Of a DNA stretch of 64,000 bases, positions 1 through 7,002 are shown piece after piece. Every line of letters starts with the position of its first letter. Position 1 is the first letter of the stretch. Made by a program: the position numbers and the translations under genes. Origin of the DNA: CAZSAT01 sp964604675 (GTDB taxonomy: Bacteria; Myxococcota_A; UBA796; CAJQPC01). The stretch is from contig CAZSAT010000024.1 in the NCBI GenBank assembly GCA_964604675.1, positions 1-64,000 on the forward strand, in the 5' to 3' direction. The notes under the pieces were generated by a model. The model was not told where the DNA came from. It ran no database searches and worked only from the letters and a program-made list of their open reading frames with translations.

Positions 1-282
1 CGGATGGTCGTGGACATCGACGAGGACGGCTTCATGCAGGGCCTGGGCGCGTGCACCGTGGAGTGGACCGCCGAGGTGCCGCTCGAGCTGGACGCGGAGA
101 TCTTCGCCGACGGCGAGTTCTTCGGTGTGGTGCGCGCCGACACCGAGTTCGGCAGCGTGGACTTCGACCTGTGGGGCGGTGCCGCGGGCGACGACTGGCT
201 CCTCGGCGAGTGCGAGGGCAGCTTCAACGCGGGCGACGCCAACGCCGAGGTCTGGGGCGAGCTGGAGCTCTACCGGATGTAG
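1..282 (+). CDS. 3' end of an unknown protein (5' truncated)
   Basis: The reading frame is open from the first base of the window and stops with TAG at 280-282. An ATG lies at 4-6, but with no upstream sequence it cannot be judged as a start, so the gene probably begins outside. The visible 93 residues are acidic and rich in Asp, Glu, Gly and Trp with no Lys, and contain two Cys. This composition resembles the secreted or surface proteins elsewhere in the window. I recognise no family. It converges on the esterase-like gene, whose stop lies only ten bases away. Confidence 0.6.
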   Translation, partial: RMVVDIDEDGFMQGLGACTVEWTAEVPLELDAEIFADGEFFGVVRADTEFGSVDFDLWGGAAGDDWLLGECEGSFNAGDANAEVWGELELYRM

Positions 283-292
283 GTCGGGCGGC

Positions 293-1534
293 TCACAGCG
301 CCTCGAACACCTCGAGCGGCCGCCACACCCGGTCGCGCCACGCGCTCTCGCTGTGGTCCGCGCCGTCCTCCCACCAGTGGATGAGATCCACGTCCCAGGT
401 GTAGCCCTGGCTGGCCAGCTGATCGACGAACTGACGTGTCGGGCAGTAGTTGTCGGTCGACCCTACGCCGTCGTCCTCGATCCCGTCACTGTCGGAGTCC
501 ACGCAGCCTTGCCCGGCGGTCCCACCGGAGTCGACGTAGATCACCGCCGAGCCGACCACACCACCTTCGTCGGCGAACAGGTCGATCACGGTCGGGTTGG
601 TCAGGCCGAAGCTCCCCCACGAGAGCGTGCCGGACATCGACGCCACGAAGTCCCAGGCCTCCGGGGTGTGCAGCTGCTGGTAGATGGCCAGCAGGCCCCC
701 CAGAGAGCTGCCCATCACGCCCACCCGGTCGGCGGTTCCGTGGACCGTCTCGACCAGCGGACGCACCACCTCCAACACGTAGTCGTCGAAGGCCCCGGCC
801 CCGCCGCCGTACCGCGTGCCGTGGATCAGGTCCTCGACGTGGGTGTACTCGTCCATCCGCGCGTCGGAGTTGTCCACGCCGACCGCCAGGGTCGACGGTC
901 CCAGCGACAGCTGGAGGTCCCAGCCGCCCGCTCCCCACGGGCCGTCGGGGTCGAACAGGTTCTGCCCGTCGTGCACGTAGATCTGGTGGGTGACCGGGTC
1001 GACCGGCACCCACAGCCGGATCGTGCGGGCTTCCACGCCGTCACCACCCACCGCATGGAGCCGCTCGAGGTGGCCGCCAAGGCCGCGCACCAGGCTGTAG
1101 GTCCCGTTGTCGTCGTACCCGTACGCCCGTGACCAGGGGTCCTCTTCCCATGCGGCCCCGGCGGTGAACTTGTAGAGCTGTCCCGCCGGCTCGTCGATGG
1201 CCACCAGCGTCCAGCACACGCCGCCGGTGCAGTCGAGCTCGAGGGCCTCCCAGTCGGAGAAGTCCCCGGCCAGCGCGAGCCCGCGCCCGTCGTCGGGCCG
1301 CGCGAAGAGGAAGCCGTCCTCGGTCGCGATCGGCCAGCCGCCGCTTCGCGACACCGCGCCGAAGCCGGCGTCGACCGCGATGTCGCCGGCCACCATGGCT
1401 TCGAAGGTGTCGAGGTCAGCGGCGGCGGGCGACCCGGAGTCTTCTGCGCTCGCCGTGTCCGTCACCATGTCGCGGCCCGGTGCCGCGTGCTGCGCGGGCT
1501 CGTCAGCCGGTGTGCATGCGAGGATCAGCCACAT
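293..1534 (-). CDS. Esterase-like lipoprotein (alpha/beta hydrolase, esterase D / Fes type) with N-terminal sugar-binding-like domain
   Basis: 413 residues. The protein starts MWLILACTP, a short lipoprotein-type signal, so it is probably anchored in the envelope. A low-complexity linker is followed at about 75-150 by a beta-sandwich region (LALAGDFSDW...YKF) resembling the CBM48/early-set-E domain that precedes many Fes/IroE esterases. The hydrolase domain has IYVHDGQNLFD, the nucleophile elbow GSSLGG (Ser276) and a late His in ADHSES. A short Asp-rich insertion (DSDSDGIEDDG) sits before the catalytic His. The ATG at 1532-1534 has a strong ribosome-binding site, GGGAGGAGG, and overlaps the end of the upstream fabL-like gene by ten bases. 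The substrate is unknown; a siderophore or polysaccharide ester is possible. The fold call is firm, the role is not. Confidence 0.75.
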   Translation of the reverse strand: MWLILACTPADEPAQHAAPGRDMVTDTASAEDSGSPAAADLDTFEAMVAGDIAVDAGFGAVSRSGGWPIATEDGFLFARPDDGRGLALAGDFSDWEALELDCTGGVCWTLVAIDEPAGQLYKFTAGAAWEEDPWSRAYGYDDNGTYSLVRGLGGHLERLHAVGGDGVEARTIRLWVPVDPVTHQIYVHDGQNLFDPDGPWGAGGWDLQLSLGPSTLAVGVDNSDARMDEYTHVEDLIHGTRYGGGAGAFDDYVLEVVRPLVETVHGTADRVGVMGSSLGGLLAIYQQLHTPEAWDFVASMSGTLSWGSFGLTNPTVIDLFADEGGVVGSAVIYVDSGGTAGQGCVDSDSDGIEDDGVGSTDNYCPTRQFVDQLASQGYTWDVDLIHWWEDGADHSESAWRDRVWRPLEVFEAL

Positions 1535-2313
1535 GCCTCCTCCCCCCCGTCCACGCGCAAGGCGCCGCCGTTGAGCCAGTAGGTGCCGGGGCGGGAGAGC
1601 TCTACCAGGCACGCGGCCACGTCTTCGGGGCGGGTGAGGCGCTGGTGGGGGTTCTTCTTGATGGCCTTGTCGATGAGCCCCTCGAAGCCGGGGATCTTCT
1701 CGAGCGCGGGGGTGTGGGTCACGCCGGCCATCACGCTGTTCGCGGTGATGCCCAGCGGGGCGAGCTCGTGGGCGAGCTGCCGCACGTGCGACTCCAGGGC
1801 CGCCTTCGCAGCGCTGACGGCCCCGTAGGTGGGCCAGGCGCTCTGGCTTCCCGACGAGGTCATCGCGAAGATGCGTCCTCCGCGTCCCATGCTCTCGTCC
1901 GCCACGAGATCGCGGGTCCACCAGACCAGGGAGTGGGCCATCACCTCGAGGGTCATGGTGAGCTGCTTCGCCGAGAGCGTGCGGCCGCCATCGGGATCGA
2001 TGAAGGGCAGCAGGCTTCCGAACGCGAGCGAATGCAGGAGCACCTGCACGGTGCCGCCCTCGGCTTCGAGGATGGCGCGGATCTCGGCGACCACGCTGGC
2101 GCGCTTGCCGTCGTCGGCGGCGTTGACGTTGAACAGGTGGCAGAGCCGCCCGGCCGCTTCGACGTCGGCCACCACCGCGTGGGCCTTGGCGATGGTCGAG
2201 CGCCGGTCGAGGTGCACCCCGAACACGTCGTAGCCGGCGCCAGCGAAGGCGCGGCACGTCGCTGCCCCGAAGCCCGAGGACGCTCCGAGGACCAGGAGCC
2301 AGCGGCGTTCCAT
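1525..2313 (-). CDS. fabL: Enoyl-ACP reductase, FabL-like (SDR family)
   Basis: 262 residues, the usual length for FabI/FabL. The N-terminal Rossmann motif is GASSGFG, the strand-4 motif is LLHSLAFG as in FabI/FabL, and the active site has the spacing Tyr-x6-Lys (YGAVSAAK), which separates enoyl-ACP reductases from ordinary SDRs (Tyr-x3-Lys). The segment after it, ALESHVRQLAHELAP, and the ending GGALRVDGG are also FabL-like. The enzyme would reduce trans-2-enoyl-ACP in the last step of fatty-acid elongation in the cytoplasm. Its ATG overlaps the stop of the upstream PPIase gene (TGATG), and its 3' end overlaps the esterase gene. A different enoyl-thioester reductase in the same family remains possible. 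Confidence 0.75.
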   Translation of the reverse strand: MERRWLLVLGASSGFGAATCRAFAGAGYDVFGVHLDRRSTIAKAHAVVADVEAAGRLCHLFNVNAADDGKRASVVAEIRAILEAEGGTVQVLLHSLAFGSLLPFIDPDGGRTLSAKQLTMTLEVMAHSLVWWTRDLVADESMGRGGRIFAMTSSGSQSAWPTYGAVSAAKAALESHVRQLAHELAPLGITANSVMAGVTHTPALEKIPGFEGLIDKAIKKNPHQRLTRPEDVAACLVELSRPGTYWLNGGALRVDGGEEACG

Positions 2314-3161
2314 CAGCCGCCGGCCGGGGCGGGAGCCTCCTCCCCGCCGGCTGGCGCGGTGGCGGCTTCCTTGAGCTCGGCCACGTACGCGGCGGCGACC
2401 TCCGTCTCGACCTGAGGCCGGATCTCGTCGACCACGTCCTCGAAGGGCACCACCTCACGCTTGTCGACCACCTGGATCACGTGCCAACCGAACTGGGACT
2501 CGACGGGCTCGAGCAGGGCGCCCTTCTCACCGGCGAAGGCGGCTTCGGCGAAGGGCTTCACCATCTCGCGCTCGGCGAACCAGCCGAGGTTGCCGCCGTT
2601 CTCGGCGGCGCTGGGGTCCTTGCTCTTCGCCTTGGCGACCGTGGCGAAGTCGCCGCCGGCGGCGAGCTCGGCGTGCACCGCCTTGGCCTCGTCCTCCGTG
2701 GCCACGAGCACGTGGCTGGCGTTCACCTGCGGCCGGCGGAACTGCACCAGGTGCTCGTCGTACCAGGTCCTCACGGCCTCGTCGGTCATCCGACTCTCCA
2801 CCGCATCACGCAGCAGGGACTCGACCAGCGCGTCGCGCTCGGCGAGGCGGAGCCGGGTCTGGGTGAGGTCGCTCTCGTAGATCTTTTCACGCACGGCCTC
2901 CTGGTAGAGGATCTCCTGCATGATCACCTGCTCCTGGAGCTGGGCCAGGCCGCCCTGGGCCTCCATCTTGGTGCGCACGCTGTCGGGTAGCTGGGCGAGG
3001 TAGGCGTCGAGCATCGACTGGGTGACGGGCACGCCGTTCACGGTGTCGAGGGTGGCGCCCGTGCGCGGCAACTCGCCGGGCACGGTGGTGGAGGTGCTGC
3101 CGCCGTTGGCGGCGGGCTGCTGGCAGCCTGCGGCCAGCGCGATGAGGACGAGCGCACGCAT
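2313..3161 (-). CDS. Parvulin-type peptidyl-prolyl isomerase lipoprotein (SurA/PrsA-like)
   Basis: 282 residues. The start MRALVLIALAAGCQQ is a lipoprotein signal with lipobox LAAGC, so the protein should be membrane anchored and face the periplasm. Residues about 40-130 form a SurA-N-like helical chaperone region (NGVPVTQSMLDAYL...). Residues about 145-235 carry the parvulin rotamase core: ASHVLVATEDEA, GGDFATVAKAKSKDPSA, GGNLGWF and FGWHVIQV. The C-terminus is a low-complexity Ala/Pro/Gly tail. It probably assists folding of exported or outer-membrane proteins. The ATG at 3159-3161 has AGGAG upstream; a longer reading upstream lacks a signal and is rejected. Confidence 0.85.
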   Translation of the reverse strand: MRALVLIALAAGCQQPAANGGSTSTTVPGELPRTGATLDTVNGVPVTQSMLDAYLAQLPDSVRTKMEAQGGLAQLQEQVIMQEILYQEAVREKIYESDLTQTRLRLAERDALVESLLRDAVESRMTDEAVRTWYDEHLVQFRRPQVNASHVLVATEDEAKAVHAELAAGGDFATVAKAKSKDPSAAENGGNLGWFAEREMVKPFAEAAFAGEKGALLEPVESQFGWHVIQVVDKREVVPFEDVVDEIRPQVETEVAAAYVAELKEAATAPAGGEEAPAPAGG

Positions 3162-3219
3162 GAGGGCTCCTGAGACGGGGGGGCCGGACCTATCCGCACA
3201 AGCCGCGATACGCACCCAG

Positions 3220-4080
3220 GTGCGCACGCTCGACTTTCAGGACCACCGCCGCGAGCTCGGCAAGAACGCCTACGTGTACCCCGTGGTGTCGCGTCGCTCG
3301 AAGGGTCTCTCCATCGGCGTGAACCTGAACCCCGACAAGGTCTGCAACTTCGACTGCCCCTACTGCCAGGTCGACCGCACCGTGTCCCCGGCGGTGACCG
3401 AGGTGAGGCTGGAGCAGCTGGAAGCTGAGCTCCGCGCGCTCCTCGGGCTGGCCGTGTCCCGGGAGTTCTGGGACACCGCGCCCTTCGACACCACGTCGCA
3501 CGCCTTGCGTCGGATCAACGACGTGGCCTTCGCGGGCGACGGTGAACCCACCTCCAGCAAGCACTTCGAAGCCGCCGTCGTGTTGGCCGGTGAGCTGCTC
3601 GCCGAGCACGGGCTGGCCCACGTGAAGCCCGTCGTGCTGACGAACGCCACCCTGTTCCACCGACCGGCCGTGGCGCGCGGACTGGAGGCAATCGATCGCT
3701 ATCGCGGCGAGATCTGGGCGAAACTGGACGCGGGCACCGAGCCCTGGTTCCACCTGGTCGACGGCACGAGCTTTCCCTTCCAACGCATCCTCGACAACCT
3801 GCGCGACGCGGCGCGGGTGCGTCCGATCGTGGTGCAGGCGATGTGGCACCGCTGGGACGGCCAAGCACCCGCCGAAGCGGAGCTCGACGCCTGGGCCGCG
3901 CGGCTCGCCGACGTGCTGGACGCGGGGGGACGCCTCAAGCTCGTGCAGGTGTACAGCGTGGCCCGCCGTCCCGCGAGCGACCGGGTTCAGCACCTCGATC
4001 ACCACGCTCTCGAGGCGATCGCCGACCGCGTGCGCACCTTGAACATCCCCGTCGAGGTCTTCGACGGTCGGGAGGTCTGA
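3220..4080 (+). CDS. Radical SAM protein, wyosine-synthase-like (COG0731 type)
   Basis: 286 residues with the chosen GTG start. The [4Fe-4S] cluster motif is CNFDCPYC (Cys42, 46, 49: Cx3Cx2C). Downstream, FAGDGEPTSSKHF matches the GDGEPT motif of the TYW1/COG0731 radical SAM group, followed by VLTNATL and IWAKLDAGTEPWF as in that family. The substrate is unknown; the archaeal relatives modify tRNA, but many bacterial members are uncharacterised. The start is uncertain: GTG at 3220 leaves a compact N-terminus, whereas an in-frame ATG at 3160 would overlap the start codon of the divergent PPIase gene. Its stop overlaps the next start (TGATG), so it is probably cotranscribed with the thioredoxin-TPR gene. 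Confidence 0.75.
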   Translation: MRTLDFQDHRRELGKNAYVYPVVSRRSKGLSIGVNLNPDKVCNFDCPYCQVDRTVSPAVTEVRLEQLEAELRALLGLAVSREFWDTAPFDTTSHALRRINDVAFAGDGEPTSSKHFEAAVVLAGELLAEHGLAHVKPVVLTNATLFHRPAVARGLEAIDRYRGEIWAKLDAGTEPWFHLVDGTSFPFQRILDNLRDAARVRPIVVQAMWHRWDGQAPAEAELDAWAARLADVLDAGGRLKLVQVYSVARRPASDRVQHLDHHALEAIADRVRTLNIPVEVFDGREV

Positions 4081-5681
4081 TGTTCCTCATCGCCAATGCC
4101 CTTGCAGGCGGCTTGCCCGCCATCGCCATCGAGCGTCGACGAGCTGACGGGCGGCTGCACGTGGTCGCGCCAGCAGGGGAGCACGTGGCCCCGGAAGCGC
4201 CGGTCTCCGGCTGGGTGGCCTACGGCTCGCGCCGGGTGGCGCTGGAGCTCGACGGCGCCTCCCTCGGGCCGTCGCTGCCCTTGCCTCTGGACCTGGGCCG
4301 CCTGGACGAGGGCGAGGCACCCTGGCTCGCAGGAGGCCTGACGCTCAGCCTCTGCGAGGATGGTGGCACCAGCTGCAGGCAGGTCGACATCGGGTTCGCC
4401 GGGGAGCTCGCGCGTCGAGGGCGGAGCGATCTTCCCGTGCACGCGGTGCTGCCCAAGCTCGTCGAGGAGCCGCTCTTCGACCACTGGGCCACGGTCGACG
4501 ACATCGATCGTGCCTTCGCGCAGGCCGCCGTCGGGCACCAGCGGGTGCTGCTCGACTTCTCCGCGGTGTGGTGTCCGCCCTGCAACCTCCTCGCCGCCGA
4601 GGTGTTGCACGATCACGACGACGCTGCGGCCCTCGAAGGGTTCCAGGTGGTGATGGTCGACGCCGACAGCCCGGACTCCTTCGTCTACAAGGATCGCTAC
4701 GACGTGGGCGGCTACCCGACGATGGTGGTGGCCACGCCCCAAGGGGCTGAGGTCGGCCGACTGGTCGGCTACCCGGGGGAGGCGGAGGCCCTCGCGTGGC
4801 TCGCCGAGATGACGGAGCAGGAGACCCTGGAGGAGCTGCTCGCGCGGCTGCCTGGCGTGCCGGCGGAGGAGGCCGGCGTCCTGGCGCTCAGCCTGCACGA
4901 GCAGGGGCACGACGAGCCGGCGCTCGCGCTGGCGCAACGAGCCGACGATGGCGTGGAGGCGCGGATCGTGCGGCTCGCCCTGGAAGACGACGCCTCTCAG
5001 GACCACCTGACCTGGTTGCTCGATCACGCCGAGGCGCGCTGGGAGGACTGGCTCTGGACCGCATACGGTGGTCTCGACGAGCTGCCGGAGGAGCTGCAGG
5101 GGCGGGTCGCCGACGTGCTGGAGGGGGCCGTCGCCACGGCCGAACCCGCCCTCGGTGCGGACCTCCTCTACGTGCTGGCGGGCATGACCGACGACAATCA
5201 GGCGCTCTATGGCGCCGCCGCCTCCCTGCTGGCCTCGTCGCTGAGCGGCGACCGCCTCGTCGACCGTGGCCACCTCACCTTCCTGGCGTCCCTCTACGTG
5301 ACCGCGGGCGCCGTCGAGTCGGGGCTCGCCGTGCTGGACGAGGCGGCGTCGGATTGGCCCGATGAGTTCACCTGGCCCTACGCCAAGGCGCGGCACCTGG
5401 CCTCCGTCGAGCGGTATGTGGAGGCGGAGGAAGCCGCTCGGCGCGCCTTGGAGCATGCCTACGGCGACAACGCCTTGAGGGCGACGGGGCGGCTGGCGGG
5501 CATCCTCGTCGAGCTGGGCCGCGAGCACGAGGCCAGGCAGCTGCTCGTGCGCACGCTCGACGAGACCCAGCGCCCCTCCGAGGGCCTCGAGGTGAGGACC
5601 TGGCGCTACCTCGAGCAGCTCGAGGAGCAGCTCGACGAGCTCGATGCGTCGGAGTCCGAGAGCGACGGCGAGGCGGGCTGA
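4080..5681 (+). CDS. Thioredoxin-domain protein with TPR-like C-terminus
   Basis: 533 residues. The N-terminus (MFLIANALAGGLPAIA) is weakly hydrophobic and may be a signal. A thioredoxin domain at about 150-245 has the redox motif WCPPC in VLLDFSAVWCPPCN and a cis-Pro loop GGYPTMVV, as in DsbD-gamma or TlpA-like domains. About 260 residues of helical, TPR-like repeats follow (for example YAKARHLASVERYVEAEEAARRAL is split over two helices), ending in an acidic Glu/Ser tail. It probably acts as an envelope disulfide reductase or chaperone. The ATG overlaps the radical SAM stop by one base. The same frame stays open further upstream, but that stretch is a shadow of the radical SAM gene. Confidence 0.75.
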   Translation: MFLIANALAGGLPAIAIERRRADGRLHVVAPAGEHVAPEAPVSGWVAYGSRRVALELDGASLGPSLPLPLDLGRLDEGEAPWLAGGLTLSLCEDGGTSCRQVDIGFAGELARRGRSDLPVHAVLPKLVEEPLFDHWATVDDIDRAFAQAAVGHQRVLLDFSAVWCPPCNLLAAEVLHDHDDAAALEGFQVVMVDADSPDSFVYKDRYDVGGYPTMVVATPQGAEVGRLVGYPGEAEALAWLAEMTEQETLEELLARLPGVPAEEAGVLALSLHEQGHDEPALALAQRADDGVEARIVRLALEDDASQDHLTWLLDHAEARWEDWLWTAYGGLDELPEELQGRVADVLEGAVATAEPALGADLLYVLAGMTDDNQALYGAAASLLASSLSGDRLVDRGHLTFLASLYVTAGAVESGLAVLDEAASDWPDEFTWPYAKARHLASVERYVEAEEAARRALEHAYGDNALRATGRLAGILVELGREHEARQLLVRTLDETQRPSEGLEVRTWRYLEQLEEQLDELDASESESDGEAG

Positions 5682-5759
5682 GCCGCAGAGCCGAGCGGCG
5701 GGAGTGAATAGTTTCCGTCGTCCGGGCGTACCGAAGCCGGTTCCTGCCCGGAGACCCTC

Positions 5760-6260
5760 GTGTCGATGTTCGACCTGGCGATCGCCACCTCCCTCGGCCT
5801 GGTGCTCGCCGCAAGCTGCGGCCTGCGCGCCTTCCTGCCCCTCTTCCTGGTCAGCGCGCTCGGCGCGGGCGGCTGGATCGACCTCGCCAGCCCCGTGGCC
5901 TGGATGGGCACCCCGCTCGCCGCCGCCTGCTTTGGCAGCGCCGTGGTCGTGGAGGTCCTCGCCGACAAGATCCCCGTCGTCGACCACGCGATGGACGCCG
6001 TCGGTCTGGTGCTCCGCCCCGCCGCCGGCAGCGTGGCCGCGATGAGCATGATGAACGGTGCCGACCCGCTCGCGTTGTGCGTGTTCGGCCTCGCCGCAGG
6101 CGGCCTGGTGGCCGGCAAGGTGCAGGTGGCCAAGGCTGGCACCCGGGCGGGCTCCACGCTCACGACCGGCGGTCTCGGCAACCCGGTCCTCTCCGTCGTC
6201 GAGGACGTGGTGGCGCTGGGGGCCGGTGGTGCCGCGGCCGCCGCGGCCGTGATGATCTGA
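5760..6260 (+). CDS. DUF4126 family membrane protein
   Basis: 166 residues, wholly hydrophobic, with four or five predicted membrane helices. The motifs ASCGLRAFLPLF, ADKIPVVDHAMDAV and GLAAGGLVAGKVQVAKAG.R are characteristic of the DUF4126 family as I know it. The function of the family is not established. The start is GTG at 5760 (followed by an ATG two codons on); the shorter version would lose only two residues. The gene stands alone between two 80-base spacers. Confidence 0.75.
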   Translation: MSMFDLAIATSLGLVLAASCGLRAFLPLFLVSALGAGGWIDLASPVAWMGTPLAAACFGSAVVVEVLADKIPVVDHAMDAVGLVLRPAAGSVAAMSMMNGADPLALCVFGLAAGGLVAGKVQVAKAGTRAGSTLTTGGLGNPVLSVVEDVVALGAGGAAAAAAVMI

Positions 6261-6340
6261 GGATCGCGGCACCGGGGACCTGACCTGCACGCCGCTCGGC
6301 TGCGAGTGAGGCCGGTCCCAGCCTCCGACCAGGGGACTCG

Positions 6341-6754
6341 TCAGCCGCGCTCGCGGGTGATGGTGCGGGTCCGCGAGCGTTTGTGGCCGCCCGTGCAGCT
6401 GTCGTCGATCTCGAAGTCCTGAGCGATCACCTCGACCGACACCTCGCCGTCGGGGCCACCGACCACCACCTGCGCGGGCTCGCCTTCCACGAGCACGAGG
6501 CGAGGGGCCATGCGGACGTGGCGGGCGTTTCGCCGCTTGCCGGTCTCGACCTCCACGTCGAGGGCGACGAACACCTCGCCCTCCTCGATGCCCGTGGCGC
6601 GCGCGGAGACCTCCCACGTGCCGTCGCCGGAGACCGTCGAGGACGCCTCGCTGCACGAGGCGACCTGGTCGAAGACGAAGCTCGAGCTCTGATCGTCGAC
6701 GACGACCGTGACGGTGAGATCGCCGGCGTGGGCGAGGGCGAGGGCAAGCAGCAT
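6341..6754 (-). CDS. Small secreted protein of unknown function
   Basis: 137 residues starting MLLALALAHAGDLTV, a short signal sequence with an AHA cleavage site, then a beta-rich domain with two Cys (SCSEAS and SCTGGH). The C-terminus is very basic (KRSRTRTITRERG). I recognise no family. The ATG at 6752-6754 is set by the ribosome-binding site GGGAGG just upstream. The upstream region, shared with the divergent fad operon, holds a cluster of GTGTC motifs. Confidence 0.55.
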   Translation of the reverse strand: MLLALALAHAGDLTVTVVVDDQSSSFVFDQVASCSEASSTVSGDGTWEVSARATGIEEGEVFVALDVEVETGKRRNARHVRMAPRLVLVEGEPAQVVVGGPDGEVSVEVIAQDFEIDDSCTGGHKRSRTRTITRERG

Positions 6755-6835
6755 GGGAACCTCCCGGGTTGTTCTGCGCCGTGGGGTAGAGCAAGCAGCG
6801 TGCCAGCCCGTTCTGGCCCTGGAAGGCCCTGAATT

Positions 6836-6890
6836 GCGACACCCTGTCACAACGCGACACGCGGTGACACGGTGAACGTCAGCCTGTCAA
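6836..6890. promoter_or_regulatory. Cluster of GTGTC/TGACA motifs in the divergent intergenic region
   Basis: Within 55 bases the minus strand reads GTGTCGC (6836-6842), GTGACAG (6844-6850), GTGTCGC (6854-6860), GTGTCAC (6864-6870) and TTGACAG (6884-6890). TGTCAC at 6845-6850 and GTGACA at 6864-6869 form an inverted repeat with a 13-base gap. The cluster lies about 80-135 bases upstream of the minus-strand secreted-protein gene and about 110-165 bases upstream of the fad operon. A regulator binding site is likely; the protein is unknown. Confidence 0.35.
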
Positions 6891-6936
6891 CGCGCAGGGG
6901 CCGCCCTGAGACCGACGCCGATCAGCTTGCCGGGCC

Positions 6937-6967
6937 TTGACTTGCGTCGCGTCCGCGTCCAGATAGT
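6937..6967 (+). promoter_or_regulatory. Candidate sigma-70 promoter of the fad operon
   Basis: TTGACT (6937-6942) is five of six to the -35 consensus. GATAGT (6962-6967) is four of six to the -10, after a somewhat long 19-base spacer. Initiation would fall near 6974, directly at the left edge of the FadR-like palindrome and about 30 bases before the ATG at 7003. Confidence 0.45.
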
Positions 6968-6974
6968 CCCGCGA

Positions 6975-6992
6975 TGAGTGAACGCTCATTCA
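6975..6992. promoter_or_regulatory. FadR-like (TetR family) operator
   Basis: TGAGTGAACGCTCATTCA is an imperfect palindrome: 14 of 18 positions are symmetric. It closely fits the operator recognised by Bacillus-type TetR-family FadR (TGAATGA-n4-TCATTCA), which controls the fadNAE beta-oxidation operon there and is released by long-chain acyl-CoA. Here it covers the predicted transcription start of an operon whose first two genes are FadN- and FadA-like. Repression relieved by acyl-CoA is the natural inference. No TetR gene lies in the window. Confidence 0.6.
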
Positions 6993-7002
6993 CGGAGAGT
7001 CC

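Noticed and set aside
1480..2415. Long plus-strand open frames opposite the SDR and PPIase genes
   Set aside because: No recognisable domain; the minus strand carries FabL and parvulin motifs and good ribosome-binding sites.
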